From: an uncultured Eubacteriales bacterium | GTDB taxonomy: Bacteria > Bacillota > Clostridia > Oscillospirales > CAG-272 | NCBI GenBank assembly: GCA_934796165.1 | Contig: CAKVOU010000010.1 | Coordinates: forward strand, 1-64,000 | Reading direction: 5' to 3' | DNA length: 64,000 nt | Shown here: positions 51,337 through 61,352 of the stretch, piece after piece | Layout of the letters: each line of letters opens with the position of its first letter | Position numbering within the stretch: position 1 is the first letter of the stretch | Made by a program: the position numbers and the translations under genes | Notes under the pieces: model-generated | Told to the model about the DNA's origin: nothing | Database searches by the model: none | What the model saw: only the letters and a program-made list of their open reading frames with translations

Positions 51337-52665
51337 TCAGTCCAGGAAACCGCGCAGATGGCGTGCACGGCTCGGGTGACGCAGCTTGCGGAGCGCCTTT
51401 GCCTCGATCTGGCGGATACGCTCTCTCGTGATATTGAATTCCTTGCCGACCTCCTCCAACGTGCGGGATCTGCCGTCGTAGAGTCCGAAACGCAGCTTGA
51501 TGACGTGCTCCTCACGCGGCGTCAGAGTGTGCAGCTCACGCTCGATGACCTCCCGGAGAATGGTTGCCGACGCGGCATCCGCGGGAGCGGGTGTATCCTC
51601 ATCGGGGATGAAGTCGCCGAGGTGGCTGTCCTCCTCCTCGCCGATCGGAGTTTCCAGAGACACGGGGTCCTGCGCGATCTTGAGGATCTCGCGGATCTTG
51701 TCCGCTCCCATGCCCATCTTCTCTCCGATTTCCTCCGGAGTAGGCTCACGTCCGAGCTCCTGGAGCATCTGGCGGGAATAACGGGATACCTTATGAATGG
51801 TTTCCACCATGTGTACGGGGATCCGGATGGTTCTCGCCTGATCCGCGATTGCTCTTGTGATTGCCTGGCGGATCCACCATGTGGCATAGGTGGAGAATTT
51901 GTAGCCCTTGGTATAATCGAATTTATCGACCGCCTTCATCAGACCGAGGTTACCCTCCTGAATGAGGTCGAGGAAGAACATCCCGCGTCCGACGTACCGC
52001 TTGGCGATACTGACCACAAGACGGAGGTTGGCTTCGACCAGCTTGTTCTTGGCACTTTCGTCGCCATCTATCATGCGCTTGGCAAGCTCCAGCTCCTCTT
52101 CACCCTTGAGCAGCGGCACTCTGCCGATTTCCTTGAGGTACAGACGCACCGGGTCGTCAATGGAAAGCCCTTCCTGCTCCAGGATGCGTTCCATGTTTTC
52201 GCCGCCGCCGAAATTCTCGACCTCAGACTCGATCTCATTCATTTCCGCATTGGAGATCGCGTTGTCGGTCACGACGATGCCGTTATCCTCCAGCCGCTCG
52301 TACAATTTGTCGATGCTGTCCACGTCGTAATCCATCTCCTGGATGGCTTCGTCCAGATCGTCAGGAGAGAGATTACCCTTCTTGCCCTTTTCAATCAGCG
52401 ACTCCACGTCGACCTTTTTCTCTTCCTTTTCCGCGGAAACGCCCTCTCCGGAGACATCTTCTTCGGGAATGTCTTCTCCGACATTTTCCTCACGGTCTTC
52501 TCTTACATCCGGATCGGTATCCGGCTCTCTGTTGCTCTCTCCGTCCTGCCCGTCTCCGGCAAGCGCGCGGTTTCCGGCGGCGATCTCCGCCTCTTCGTTT
52601 TCCTCGCGGACGACGCTCTCGTCGCGATCTTCCTCGGTCAGCATATCCTGCTTTTTCACACTCAT
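51337..52665 (-). CDS. rpoD: Primary sigma factor RpoD (sigma-A)
   Basis: 442 residues. After an acidic N-terminal extension (1-85) come region 1.1-like sequence ([20 protein letters not shown]), region 1.2 ([16 protein letters not shown]), 2.1-2.4 ([47 protein letters not shown]), region 3 and region 4.2 ([27 protein letters not shown]). It directs RNA polymerase to the TTGACA-N17-TATAAT promoters that are so common in this window. Third gene of dgt-dnaG-rpoD, 30 bp after dnaG. The Asp/Glu-rich N-terminal 85 residues are longer than in Bacillus SigA. Confidence 0.97.
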   Translation of the reverse strand: MSVKKQDMLTEEDRDESVVREENEEAEIAAGNRALAGDGQDGESNREPDTDPDVREDREENVGEDIPEEDVSGEGVSAEKEEKKVDVESLIEKGKKGNLSPDDLDEAIQEMDYDVDSIDKLYERLEDNGIVVTDNAISNAEMNEIESEVENFGGGENMERILEQEGLSIDDPVRLYLKEIGRVPLLKGEEELELAKRMIDGDESAKNKLVEANLRLVVSIAKRYVGRGMFFLDLIQEGNLGLMKAVDKFDYTKGYKFSTYATWWIRQAITRAIADQARTIRIPVHMVETIHKVSRYSRQMLQELGREPTPEEIGEKMGMGADKIREILKIAQDPVSLETPIGEEEDSHLGDFIPDEDTPAPADAASATILREVIERELHTLTPREEHVIKLRFGLYDGRSRTLEEVGKEFNITRERIRQIEAKALRKLRHPSRARHLRGFLD

Positions 52666-52695
52666 TGGTTTTCCCTTTCCGTTTATGTAGGTTGT

Positions 52696-54474
52696 TCAGT
52701 CTGAATTCTGTTTTTTTGATTTTTCCCTGAGACGCGCGATTGCGGACGCAAGGTCGCCGCCCTCGGCTTCCTCACGCTTCTGCCGCTCGCCCTTGAGAAG
52801 CGCGACCGCCGCGTCAAATACCTCTCTCCCGTTTTCCGAAAGTGCGGCGCGGCTGCGGATCATTCGCTGGATGCGCCCCATTTCATCCGCGGTGAAGGAT
52901 TCTCCGAGCATCGCGTCGGAATACCCTCCCTCGCTCCGGCAAAGCTCCGTAATCCGGGCAAAGACGCGCTTTCCGAGGGAGGTAAAAAAATCTTCCTCGC
53001 CAAGCGGGCACTTGCCCGACACCACGCTCTCCCGGTACTCCGGATACAGAAGCAGAAGTCCGAGCACCGCTTCCTCCGCGGAGGCGGCGCGCAGATTCTT
53101 TGCCGCATCCGGGTTGACCCGGTCGCCGATGTTGAGGGCAGATATCTGCAGATTTCTGCTTTCCTTTTCCCGGAATTCCTTATATCTTGTCTTGACATTC
53201 CGGTCAACGCTCGCTTTGAGCACGTCGGAAGTCAAACCAAGTTTTTCCGCGACCTGTCCGATATATACCTCACGCTGTACGGGAGACGAGAAATTCGCGA
53301 TATACCGGCAAAGCTCGTTTGCCGCGCGGATCTTGCTCTCCGGTACGGAGATATCATAGGTTTCAAGGACGGTATCGAGGCGATATTCAAACTCGGTGCG
53401 GCTTCCCTCCAGCATCTGCCGGAATTTGTCCGCGCCGAATTTCTTGATGAATTCGTCGGGGTCCTTGGCACCCTGTAATTTGAGCACGCGCACCGCAACG
53501 CCGACTTCGTCAAGGAGACGCAGGGCGCGGTTTGCCGCAGTCTGCCCCGGCGCGTCGCTGTCGTAAGTAATGATAACTTTTTTGGTATTCTTGGCAAACA
53601 GTCTTGCCTGCTCCTCGGTGATTGCGGTACCGAGCGTTGCCACTGCATTTTCAAAGCCGGCGGCGTGCAGGGCAATCACGTCCATGTACCCCTCGCAGAG
53701 GATCATGGAATCGGAGCAGTGCTTGCGTGCAAAGTTGAACGCAAACAGGTTGCGGCTCTTCTTGAACACCGGAGTATCCGAGGAGTTCAGATACTTGGGC
53801 TTGGAATCATCCATCACGCGTCCGCCGAAGGCGATGACATTTCCGGACACGTCGATGATCGGGAAGATCACGCGGTTGCGGAAGTAATCGAACGGCTTTC
53901 CCGTTTTCCTGCTTTTGCCGCAGAGAAACCCGGTAATCAGTTCCTCGTCCGTGAAGCCCCTGTTCCCGAGGTACTGCCGGAGCATACCGAAATCGTTGGG
54001 CGCATAGCCGAGTCCGAAGTGATTGACGGTCGCCATAGAGAGTTTTCTCTCCTCACGGAGGTATTTCAGTCCCTCCGCGCCGATCGCGGGATCGAGCAGG
54101 CAGGCATGAAAGAACTTCGCCGCCTCGCGGTTCATTTCAAAGAATCGCTTGCGCTCAATTCCCGCGCCGCCCCGCCCGCTGCCGTCCTCCGGAATGCGGA
54201 CACCGACGCGGTTCGCAAGAAATTCGACGGCATCGGGGTAATCGAGGTTTTCCGCCTTCATGATGAAGGTGATGACATCGCCGCCTGCGCCGCAGCCGAA
54301 GCAATAAAAGCTTCTCGTTGCCGGGAACACGGTAAACGACGGCGATTTCTCGCTGTGAAACGGGCAAAGCCCGTTCATGTTTGATCCGGCGCGCTTGAGG
54401 CGCACATAGGAGCCGATGACCTCTTCAATATCGCTCCGGTCGCGGATCTCTTCAATAATCTCTCTCGGGATCAA
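52696..54474 (-). CDS. dnaG: DNA primase
   Basis: 592 residues. It makes RNA primers at the replication fork. The CHC2 zinc finger is C37, H40, C58, C61 (GLCPFHSEKSPSF, YCFGCGAGGD). The catalytic core follows with the TOPRIM acidic motifs (MILCEGYMDVIAL and ITYDSDAPG), and the C-terminal helicase-binding region from about 430. The start codon is TTG, overlapping the dgt stop in TTGA, with GGAGGG nine bases upstream. Middle gene of dgt-dnaG-rpoD, the macromolecular synthesis operon arrangement of Clostridia. Confidence 0.97.
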   Translation of the reverse strand: MIPREIIEEIRDRSDIEEVIGSYVRLKRAGSNMNGLCPFHSEKSPSFTVFPATRSFYCFGCGAGGDVITFIMKAENLDYPDAVEFLANRVGVRIPEDGSGRGGAGIERKRFFEMNREAAKFFHACLLDPAIGAEGLKYLREERKLSMATVNHFGLGYAPNDFGMLRQYLGNRGFTDEELITGFLCGKSRKTGKPFDYFRNRVIFPIIDVSGNVIAFGGRVMDDSKPKYLNSSDTPVFKKSRNLFAFNFARKHCSDSMILCEGYMDVIALHAAGFENAVATLGTAITEEQARLFAKNTKKVIITYDSDAPGQTAANRALRLLDEVGVAVRVLKLQGAKDPDEFIKKFGADKFRQMLEGSRTEFEYRLDTVLETYDISVPESKIRAANELCRYIANFSSPVQREVYIGQVAEKLGLTSDVLKASVDRNVKTRYKEFREKESRNLQISALNIGDRVNPDAAKNLRAASAEEAVLGLLLLYPEYRESVVSGKCPLGEEDFFTSLGKRVFARITELCRSEGGYSDAMLGESFTADEMGRIQRMIRSRAALSENGREVFDAAVALLKGERQKREEAEGGDLASAIARLREKSKKQNSD

Positions 54475-55481
54475 TTCCGGTCCCTCCAGATCTTGGGAAT
54501 GAACAGCTCATTGAAGGTTGCGATGGCGTACCGGTCGGTCATGCCCGACACGAAATCGCACACACAGCGTTCCACCGGTTCCCATTCCAGCTCCCGCCGG
54601 TAGATCCCTTCCATTTCTTCGGGATGCGCGACGTAATATTCAAACAGTCTGCCGAGCAGAGCCTTTGCCTTGACATCCTCGGACTTTGCCGCGGAGTCGT
54701 GATACACTCTCCGGAACAGGAACTCGCGGAGCTTGTCCGTCGCGTCCTGCACCGCCGGGGTCATGGCAATCTGCGGCTGATTGGTGCTCGCTTCAATGAC
54801 AGAGGTCACCATGGTATTGATGCGCTCGCTGTGCCCGTTTCCGAGCACGTCGCGCAGTTCCTTCGGGATGTCCTCCACCGTTAAAATCCCCGCGCGGCAG
54901 GCGTCGTCGATGTCGTGGTTGATGTACGCAATGCGATCGGCAAATTTGACGATCACGCCCTCGAGGGTGGATGCCATATGTGCCCCCTGGTGGTTGAGAA
55001 TGCCGTCCCGCACCTCCCACGTCAGGTTGAGCCCCTCGCCGTCCTTCTCCAGCTTTTCCACCACGCGCAGGCTCTGCTTGTAGTGGGTGAAATCCGGCGA
55101 ATAGAGGTGCTGCATGGCTTCCTCGCCCGCGTGCCCGAACGGGGTATGCCCGAGGTCATGCCCGAGCGCCGCCGCCTCGGTGAGGTCTTCGTTGAGCCGG
55201 AGCGCGCGCGCGATGATCCGCGCGATCTGCGTGACCTCCAGTGTGTGCGTCAGCCGGGTACGATAGTGATCCCCTGCGGGTGCCAGAAACACCTGGGTCT
55301 TGTTCATCAGCCGGCGGAAGGACGAGGAGTGGATGATGCGGTCGCGGTCGCGCTGAAACTCCGTCCGGTTGGTACAGGGAACATATGGCTTGTCCCTGCC
55401 CCGCGTGTTGCAGGTCAGGAACGCATAGGGGGAAAGATACTCTTTTTCTCTTTCCAGAAACACGTCACAGATATTTCCCAT
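54471..55481 (-). CDS. dgt: Deoxyguanosinetriphosphate triphosphohydrolase-like protein
   Basis: 336 residues of the HD superfamily. It splits dGTP (or other dNTPs) into the nucleoside and triphosphate. The metal ligands are H79 in RTRLTHTLEV and the H108-D109 pair in AALGHDLGHTPFGH; the N-terminus has SSSFRRLMNKTQVF typical of the family. Short (about 340-residue) forms like this are common in Firmicutes. GGAGGTGACGG precedes the ATG. It opens the dnaG-rpoD operon and overlaps dnaG by 4 bp. A clear promoter upstream could not be picked. Confidence 0.93.
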   Translation of the reverse strand: MGNICDVFLEREKEYLSPYAFLTCNTRGRDKPYVPCTNRTEFQRDRDRIIHSSSFRRLMNKTQVFLAPAGDHYRTRLTHTLEVTQIARIIARALRLNEDLTEAAALGHDLGHTPFGHAGEEAMQHLYSPDFTHYKQSLRVVEKLEKDGEGLNLTWEVRDGILNHQGAHMASTLEGVIVKFADRIAYINHDIDDACRAGILTVEDIPKELRDVLGNGHSERINTMVTSVIEASTNQPQIAMTPAVQDATDKLREFLFRRVYHDSAAKSEDVKAKALLGRLFEYYVAHPEEMEGIYRRELEWEPVERCVCDFVSGMTDRYAIATFNELFIPKIWRDRN

Positions 55482-55619
55482 AGCAATCCGTCACCTCCGA
55501 TCAGAAAATCCTTTACACTTATAAGATACGCAAAAAAATCGCAAAATCCTTTTTTTCTGCGAAAAAAACCTTACTTTTTTCGATGAATCATCAAAAATCC
55601 GAAAAAATGAAGCAAAAAA

Positions 55620-55637
55620 CCGGGGCTTACACCCCGA
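55620..55637 (-). terminator. Short hairpin with T run in the dgt-NUDIX gap
   Basis: CGGGG and CCCCG pair around TGTAAGC, followed by GTTTTTTG on the reverse strand. It lies upstream of dgt and would stop residual transcription from the NUDIX side. The rest of 55482-55876 shows no gene. Confidence 0.55.
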
Positions 55638-55766
55638 TGTGCCGACCTTACCGCCGTCGGGTCCGATCATAAACAGACTCCGTTGCGTCGCACAGCAGTC
55701 TGCAAACCCGGTTCGGGCAAAGTTCCGGGCAGGTACTTTTCTCCTAAAGCGGACTTCTCATAAAAA

Positions 55767-55789
55767 ACACCGGCAGAAGCTGTCGGTGT
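55767..55789 (-). terminator. Terminator of the NUDIX gene
   Basis: ACACCGACAG and CTGCCGGTGT form a 10-bp stem (one G-U) around a three-base loop; TTTTTTA follows on the reverse strand. Confidence 0.85.
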
Positions 55790-55876
55790 CTTATGTCGTT
55801 CTCCTCCGGATACCCGGGAGCTGTGCAGGTGCGGTTGCCTCTCCCCCCGAAAACACTCTGCCGCGAGGATCTGCGT

Positions 55877-56350
55877 TCACCCGCGCTCGGTGCGCAGAGT
55901 CAGCGTATCCGGCAGTCGGGAAAGTTCATTCTGTAAGAACGTCGGATAAAAATATTCTTCGCCGAGGCGGTCGGATGCCAACCAGCGGAACGTGTGAATC
56001 CGATTCCCCTCCCGACCGGTAAACTCCCCCTCCGGGAAGTCTGTTTCACAAAAATCAATCAGGAAATACAGACATAATTCATGATACGGCACACCGTTCG
56101 TGTCGTCCGTAAAAAAAGACTGCACGAGAAAGACCGGGTGAATAATCCGGAAGGTTTTGCCGCCAAGCTCCTCGGACAGCTCGCGCAGTATTGCGTCCTC
56201 CGCCGCCTCGCCCATATGCACCCTGCCGCCCGGCAGGTAAAAGTACGGCGAACGGTCGTCTTTCATCGCAAGAATCCGGTTTTCCCGGAGCATCAGCGCC
56301 GCCACACGGTAATTGAATTTCCCCGTGTCGGTCGGAAAAGTCAGGTCCAT
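55877..56350 (-). CDS. NUDIX hydrolase
   Basis: 157 residues with a full NUDIX box: GGRVHMGEAAEDAILRELSEELG (about residues 41-63 including the REL-EE core). NUDIX enzymes hydrolyse nucleoside diphosphates linked to other groups; the substrate here is unknown. The start at 56350 has GGAGGCGGGA directly upstream; the ATG seven codons earlier does not. A terminator follows at 55767-55789. Between it and YigZ lie 130 bp with a short imperfect direct repeat. Confidence 0.88.
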   Translation of the reverse strand: MDLTFPTDTGKFNYRVAALMLRENRILAMKDDRSPYFYLPGGRVHMGEAAEDAILRELSEELGGKTFRIIHPVFLVQSFFTDDTNGVPYHELCLYFLIDFCETDFPEGEFTGREGNRIHTFRWLASDRLGEEYFYPTFLQNELSRLPDTLTLRTERG

Positions 56351-56480
56351 TCCCGCCTCCGTTCTCCGCACATCCCGTGCGGGTTTGTATCATTTCGGGT
56401 TCGGTTGCGGTTGTCGTGCCGTCGAATCCGTTTCTCCCCGCGTTCCGTGCGGGTTTGTGTGTCATTTCCCGCCGGAGGGT

Positions 56481-57119
56481 TCATCTGTAATCGTACCGCT
56501 CGCCGGTCACATCCGGCTCGTCCCGCCCGCCGCTCATCTCGCGGATTCTGTCCCGGAGCGCGGGGAAAACCGTGTCCCGGACGGCAAACGAGAGCGTCAC
56601 GCGGTCGAAAAAATCCGTTCCGTCAAAGACGGCACCGAACTTCGGAAGCTCTGCCTGATAACGCCCGTAATCCGAATAGGAGCAGGTGAGCGTCAGGGTC
56701 GTGTACTTTTGGTAGGTCACGATCCCCGCCGCTTCCATAGCAAGCTTTGCCGTGTGCGAATACGCACGGACCAGTCCCCCTGCGCCGAGCAGGGTGCCGC
56801 CGAAATACCGGGTCACCACGATCACCGCATCATTGACCCCCGATTTGCGGATTACGTCGAGCACCGGCATTCCCGAGGTCCCCTGCGGTTCCCCGTCGTC
56901 CGAGTAGCGCGCATAGATTCCATCCTTGATATAATAAGCGGACACGTTGTGCGTTGCGTCGGCGTACTGCTTTTTTATACGGCGGATGAATTCGTTTGCC
57001 TCGTCCTCGGTGCGCGCGGGGGACGCGTGCCCGATGAACAGGGAACGTTTTTCTTCATATTCCGCGTCTGCGGCACTGCCGAGCGTGGTATAGGTTTCCG
57101 GTTTCTTTTCGTCCGCCAT
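56481..57119 (-). CDS. YigZ/IMPACT family protein
   Basis: 212 residues. It has the UPF0029/IMPACT N-terminal domain (KRSLFIGHASPARTEDEANEFI, ATHNVSAYYI, SDDGEPQGTSGMPVLDVI, VTRYFGGTLLGAGGLVRAYS) and a second DUF1949-like domain (about 135-200). The family is widely conserved and possibly linked to translation control, but the biochemical role is not settled. The start at 57119 follows AAAGGAG. It lies downstream of hflX with 117 bp between. Confidence 0.92.
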   Translation of the reverse strand: MADEKKPETYTTLGSAADAEYEEKRSLFIGHASPARTEDEANEFIRRIKKQYADATHNVSAYYIKDGIYARYSDDGEPQGTSGMPVLDVIRKSGVNDAVIVVTRYFGGTLLGAGGLVRAYSHTAKLAMEAAGIVTYQKYTTLTLTCSYSDYGRYQAELPKFGAVFDGTDFFDRVTLSFAVRDTVFPALRDRIREMSGGRDEPDVTGERYDYR

Positions 57120-57236
57120 CCTGTTTCTCCTTTCGGGCATGGGGAAAATTCCGGCTCGGGAGGGAGCCGGGCAAGGTCAGAGGAATCCGGTTCGGGTCGG
57201 AGAACCCCCGGCTGCATCCGGTCGGATCGGGGAAAC

Positions 57237-58556
57237 TCAGAATTGCTCCGGCTCCGGGTAAGTCGGATCAAAGCGGCGGAGCATCCCGCGCGTCTTTTCG
57301 TCCACCGTCGCCGTGACGAGCATTCCGTCCTCCGTATATTCAACAGTTTCCACCGTTGCGTTCCGGTAAAGCGTGTTCAGTGCGCCCGCATCTGCGTTGG
57401 GGATAAGGAAGACGACCCTTTTCTTTCCCTCGTGCAAAAGCGTCGTCAGCTTTCCGATCATTTCGTCCACACCCTCGCCCGTTGCCGCGGAGATATACGC
57501 AACCTCCACACCCTCGGTCTTGGGGAACGGGCATTCGGGCGGCTCCTTGGTCCGGTCGCATTTGTTGAAGACGAACAGCGTCGGCTTCTCTCCCGCGCCG
57601 AGGTCGGAGAGAAGCTCCTCCGTCACCTTCAGGTGCGCCCGGTATTCCGGATCGGACGCGTCCACGAGAACGAGAAGGATATCGGCATATACCGCTTCGT
57701 CCAGCGTGGAACGGAACGCCTTGATGAGATGGTGCGGAAGTTTGCGGATGAATCCGACCGTGTCGGAAAGCAGAATCCGTTCGCCGCCGGGAAGCGTATA
57801 CTTTCTCGTCGTCGGGTCAAGCGTCGCAAAGAGTTTATCCTCCGCAAGGATTCCCGCGCCCGTCAGACGGTTGAGCAGCGTGGACTTGCCCGCGTTGGTA
57901 TACCCGACAATGGCGACCTTGGGAACGCCGCTCTTGTCCCGCGAGGTGCGCATGGTTTTTCTCGTCCGTTCAAGATCGTCCAGTTCCGCGCGGAGCGCCT
58001 CCATGCGGCGCTTCATGTGACGGCGGTCGGTCTCCAGCTTGGATTCGCCGGGACCTCTCGTGCCGATTCCGCCGCCGAGACGCGACAGATCCTTGCCGTT
58101 TCCGGTCAGACGCGGCGCGGTATACTGGAGCTGTGCCAGTTCCACCTGCATTTTGCCCTCGCCCGTCGTCGCGTGGAGCGCGAAAATGTCGAGGATTAAC
58201 ATACTGCGGTCGATCACGCGGACATCCCCGCCGATCTCCTCTTCCAGGTTTCTGATCTGCGAAGGAGACAATTCCACGTCAAAGACAACGAGGTCTGCCT
58301 CCTCGTTTTTGCAGAGTCCGGCAATTTCTTTGACCTTGCCGGAGCCGATCAGGGTTCTCGGATCGGGCGTTTGCAGGTTCTGGATCACCCGCGCGACGGC
58401 GGTTCCGCCTGCGGTGTCAAGCAGTCCCGAAAGCTCCTCCAGTTCGGCTTCCGCTTCATCCGTGGTCGTCCCCTGTGTGACGGCGCCCACCAGCACCGCG
58501 CGACTGCCCTCGGTCATTTTGTTTTCGGTATTTGTATTCTGAATTGTTTCTGTCAT
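57237..58556 (-). CDS. hflX: Ribosome-associated GTPase HflX
   Basis: 439 residues. HflX binds and splits stalled 70S ribosomes. The N-terminal subdomain (ADLVVFDVELSPSQIRNLEEEI) and helical linker (RLGGGIGTRGPGESKLETDRR) precede the GTPase domain with P-loop GYTNAGKST, TLDPTTRKY, DTVGFIRKLP and NKCD. A short C-terminal domain (about 365-439) completes it. The start at 58556 was chosen because AAAGGCGG stands before it and the ORF's earlier codons run through the gap behind rpmE. Confidence 0.95.
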   Translation of the reverse strand: MTETIQNTNTENKMTEGSRAVLVGAVTQGTTTDEAEAELEELSGLLDTAGGTAVARVIQNLQTPDPRTLIGSGKVKEIAGLCKNEEADLVVFDVELSPSQIRNLEEEIGGDVRVIDRSMLILDIFALHATTGEGKMQVELAQLQYTAPRLTGNGKDLSRLGGGIGTRGPGESKLETDRRHMKRRMEALRAELDDLERTRKTMRTSRDKSGVPKVAIVGYTNAGKSTLLNRLTGAGILAEDKLFATLDPTTRKYTLPGGERILLSDTVGFIRKLPHHLIKAFRSTLDEAVYADILLVLVDASDPEYRAHLKVTEELLSDLGAGEKPTLFVFNKCDRTKEPPECPFPKTEGVEVAYISAATGEGVDEMIGKLTTLLHEGKKRVVFLIPNADAGALNTLYRNATVETVEYTEDGMLVTATVDEKTRGMLRRFDPTYPEPEQF

Positions 58557-58665
58557 GAAAAATTCCGCCTTTCTTTCGTTTGCCGTCATGCGGGCAACGG
58601 TGGATGATACTTCACCGCCCGCGGATCCGACCGCCGTGCGGTCACGTTTCCCGCGCATACGAAAA

Positions 58666-58696
58666 AGGACAGACCGCGCCCAGCACGACCTGTCCT
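58666..58696 (-). terminator. Terminator of rpmE
   Basis: AGGACAG and CTGTCCT pair around a 16-base loop, with TTTTTCG following on the reverse strand, 22 bp beyond the stop. Confidence 0.75.
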
Positions 58697-58718
58697 ATGC
58701 TCCGGTTCACCCGAAAAA

Positions 58719-58931
58719 TTACTGCTTCTGGGAAGCTGCAAGTCTTCTCTTGAACCGATCAACCTTACCGCCGACATCGACAAACTTCTGCTTGCCGGTG
58801 AAGAACGGATGGCACTTCGAGCAAATTTCAACGCGGATCTCTCCGCCCTTGGTGGATCTGGTCTCAACCGTTTCGCCGCACGCGCACTTGATGATGCACT
58901 TTTCGTAGCTGGGATGGATTCCGTCTTTCAT
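58719..58931 (-). CDS. rpmE: Ribosomal protein L31 (zinc-binding form)
   Basis: 70 residues. The sequence begins [12 protein letters not shown] and has the zinc ligands CACG and [14 protein letters not shown], which mark the cysteine-containing (C+) type of bL31. It sits at the interface of the ribosomal subunits. It has its own promoter and terminator, and GAGGT precedes the start. Confidence 0.97.
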   Translation of the reverse strand: MKDGIHPSYEKCIIKCACGETVETRSTKGGEIRVEICSKCHPFFTGKQKFVDVGGKVDRFKRRLAASQKQ

Positions 58932-58991
58932 GACACATTTTACCTCGTTCGATGAATTCCGATGTAAGTTGGCATCGGTACACGAGAAGAT

Positions 58992-59020
58992 ATTATATCA
59001 CAGTTTTTTTTCGATTGCAA
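58992..59020 (-). promoter_or_regulatory. Sigma-A promoter of rpmE
   Basis: Reverse strand TTGCAA (59020-59015), 17 bp, TATAAT (58997-58992). Confidence 0.8.
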
Positions 59021-59102
59021 GAGTTTTTTTGAAATTTGTCAGAAAAACCGTTGTTACGTCATTCTCCCGCCATCGCCGGTCAATGCGGAGAGACAGTACG
59101 CA

Positions 59103-59810
59103 TCAAATCTTCCCCGTCACCTCGCGGCGCAGACCGGCGAGGATCTTTTTTTCGAGACGGGAAATATAGGATTGGGAGATCCCCATGAGATCGGCAATTT
59201 CCTTCTGGGTCATTTCGCGCCTGCCGGACAGCCCGTAACGAAGCTCGATAATCAGGCGTTCGCGCTCCTCAAGCCCCGCCACCGCTTCCCGGATCACGCG
59301 GCGCTCCTCTCTCTTTTCCAGCTCATAGGATACGTTTTCCTCATCGGTGCCGAGCACATCGGAGAGGAGCAGCTCGTTTCCGTCCCAATCCACATTGAGC
59401 GGCTCATCGATGGAGACCTCGCACCGGCTTCCGCCCTTTTTGCGCAGAAACATGAGGATTTCGTTTTCGATACAGCGGGACGCGTAGGTCGCGAGCTTGA
59501 TGTTCTTGTCTGCGCGGAATGTGTTGATTGCCTTGACCAGTCCGAGCGTTCCGATGGAGATCAGGTCCTCGATTCCGACGCCGGTATTTTCAAATCGCTT
59601 GGCGATATAGACCACCAGACGGAGGTTGTGTTCGACCAGAAGATTTCTTGCCCGCTCGTCATCCGGCAGGCGGGAGATCGCCTCGCTCTCCTCTTCGTGT
59701 GACAGCGGCGCCGGGAGCACGTCCGGACCGTTGACATAAAAAACACCCTTCCGTTTCCGACGGAGAAACCATGCTTCAAACAAGTTTTTCAGCTTTTCAA
59801 TAATTTTCAT
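59103..59810 (-). CDS. sigE: Sporulation sigma factor SigE (pro-sigma-E)
   Basis: 235 residues. The N-terminal ~28 residues ([22 protein letters not shown], basic and amphipathic) match the membrane-associated pro-sequence removed by SpoIIGA. The following [10 protein letters not shown], then region 2 ([34 protein letters not shown]) and region 4.2 ([21 protein letters not shown]) are typical. SigE drives mother-cell gene expression early in sporulation. It directly follows spoIIGA with 32 bp between. sigG, which often comes next in Firmicutes, is not seen here; the neighbouring gene is rpmE. Confidence 0.95.
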   Translation of the reverse strand: MKIIEKLKNLFEAWFLRRKRKGVFYVNGPDVLPAPLSHEEESEAISRLPDDERARNLLVEHNLRLVVYIAKRFENTGVGIEDLISIGTLGLVKAINTFRADKNIKLATYASRCIENEILMFLRKKGGSRCEVSIDEPLNVDWDGNELLLSDVLGTDEENVSYELEKREERRVIREAVAGLEERERLIIELRYGLSGRREMTQKEIADLMGISQSYISRLEKKILAGLRREVTGKI

Positions 59811-59842
59811 ATGTACAAAGCTCCTTCCGTTATGTTCGGTAC

Positions 59843-60712
59843 TTACAGATCGGTTTCCGGCGGAAGCAGGGCTTCATAACCGGGGACACGAAGATCCGTC
59901 GGGGCAAACAGCGCGTCGATCTCCCGCGTTCCGCGCGAATCGGTCACGGTGACGCGTTCCGGAAGAATCCCGATCAGCATTCCGTCCCCGGTCGCCGTGT
60001 GTGACGGAATCAGCCGGATACGCAGACCGCCGCACGCGGATCGGAAATCCTCCGAGGTAAAGTCCCCGCGGCGGATCACACCGGCAAGTCCCGGCGGAAG
60101 AAGCACCGAAACCGGGTGAAGCGCGGTCAGAATTACGGGCTTCCCGCTGACGGGATCGCGGAGCAGGTTTCCGCTGTCCACCTTGGCGCGCAGGCTGACT
60201 TCTCTTCCCCGGCAGTTGATCCCGACCGTCGCCGTCTGTTCCCCGGCGCTTTTGCGGAAGAACTTCCCGACCGTTCCGGCAACCGCCGCCGAAACCGCGG
60301 CAAGAAGCGCGAACAACCACGCGGACAACCCGTCTTTTCCGATCACTTCAAGCGGCAGACCGAGGTGGTTGAGGAGCGAACAGAACGCGGTCATGAGTCC
60401 CCCGAGCAATGCGGAAATGCCGAAATACACGCCGGCGGAAACCAGATAATTGCGGAACGCCTCACCGCGCTTTGCATACACGATTGCGCACATAACGGCG
60501 CAGACCGTTATATCGGCAAGGAACGCCGTAACCTTCCCGACCGGCAGAAAAACCGCCGCGACCGCATAAAGTGCGCCCAGCACCGACGCAAGCAGCATCC
60601 GGAAGGCGCGGGGTTTTCGGTGCAGGATTCCGTTTGTCAGGTAGAAGCACAGATAATCCATGCTGAGGTTGACTAAAAACAGAATATCCGCGTAAACATC
60701 GGTTCCGTACAT
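59843..60712 (-). CDS. spoIIGA: Sigma-E processing peptidase SpoIIGA
   Basis: 289 residues. Five N-terminal transmembrane segments (about 8-26, 38-55, 60-80, 90-112, 130-148) are followed by an aspartic-protease-like domain with the active Asp D179 in [17 protein letters not shown], corresponding to the catalytic Asp of the Bacillus enzyme. It cuts the pro-sequence of SigE in the mother cell after a forespore signal. It is upstream of sigE as in other spore formers. I see no certain Spo0A box or sigma-A promoter before it. Confidence 0.93.
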   Translation of the reverse strand: MYGTDVYADILFLVNLSMDYLCFYLTNGILHRKPRAFRMLLASVLGALYAVAAVFLPVGKVTAFLADITVCAVMCAIVYAKRGEAFRNYLVSAGVYFGISALLGGLMTAFCSLLNHLGLPLEVIGKDGLSAWLFALLAAVSAAVAGTVGKFFRKSAGEQTATVGINCRGREVSLRAKVDSGNLLRDPVSGKPVILTALHPVSVLLPPGLAGVIRRGDFTSEDFRSACGGLRIRLIPSHTATGDGMLIGILPERVTVTDSRGTREIDALFAPTDLRVPGYEALLPPETDL

Positions 60713-60826
60713 TTTCTCACCCCCGCTTCAGCATAGCACACCTTGTCCGGGAAATCTGTCGTTCCGGGGACATCGGAAAAATATATGCAGGTGGGGGGTG
60801 AAACTATGACAAACAAAAAAACGCCG

Positions 60827-60867
60827 CCCGGTCCATCCACTGCCACAGGCAGTCCGGATGGACCGGG
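60827..60867 (-). terminator. Terminator of the MerR gene
   Basis: CCCGGTCCATCC and GGATGGACCGGG form a 12-bp outer stem, with an ACTGCC/GGCAGT inner stem; a GTTTTTTTG run follows on the reverse strand. Confidence 0.9.
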
Positions 60868-60889
60868 CACAAGCGCAGGCGAGTCTGTT

Positions 60890-61315
60890 TTACTCGTCAT
60901 ACATTCTCTCTTTATAGTCCTCCCACTGCGGAAGCGGCAGGTGATCGGTCAGGCTTCCCCGGATATCCTCATAATAATGGATTTTCCGCAGTACGTGGGC
61001 ATAGTTCTCTTTCAGTTGCCTGATCTGCGCCGCCGCACAATCCCTGCGCTGCCGCAAAAGTGCCAGGATGTCATCCAGGTGCGCCGATTCATCCGTTTCA
61101 TACGCAAAGAACTGTTTGAGTTCGGCAATCGTCATCCCCGTGTTCTTAAAGCAGCAGATGGTTTTGAGTCGGTTTACATGACCGTCCGTAAAAATGCGCT
61201 GCCCGGACGCGGTTCTTGCAACGTCGGTCAGGATCCCCTCGTCCTCGTAATACCGGATGGTCGATGCGGGGAGCCCGAACAGTTTCGAAATTTCCCGGAT
61301 CGTATATTCTTTCAT
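60890..61315 (-). CDS. MerR-family transcriptional regulator
   Basis: 141 residues. The winged helix N-terminal domain EYTIREISKLFGLPASTIRYYEDEGIL is followed by the second-helix region RIFTDGHVNRLKTICCFKNTGMTIAELKQF and a coiled-coil dimerisation helix (about 75-115). No cluster of metal-binding Cys is visible (Cys-Cys at about residue 54-55 is in the wing-hinge area), so the ligand is not obviously a metal. It is divergent from an aldo/keto reductase and the 20-bp palindrome between the promoters is its likely site. The start at 61315 follows GGAGG. Confidence 0.9.
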   Translation of the reverse strand: MKEYTIREISKLFGLPASTIRYYEDEGILTDVARTASGQRIFTDGHVNRLKTICCFKNTGMTIAELKQFFAYETDESAHLDDILALLRQRRDCAAAQIRQLKENYAHVLRKIHYYEDIRGSLTDHLPLPQWEDYKERMYDE

Positions 61316-61352
61316 CCTTCCGTTCCTCCCGAAATTTTTTTGAAAAACCCTC

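Noticed and set aside
56369..56465. Two copies of a ~30-bp GTGCGGGTTTGT-containing sequence
   Set aside because: Short and imperfect; it may be chance in GC-rich spacer and does not form a clear element.
60673..60900. 75-codon reverse frame upstream of spoIIGA
   Set aside because: It runs through the MerR terminator hairpin and overlaps the spoIIGA start; no ribosome site or family likeness.
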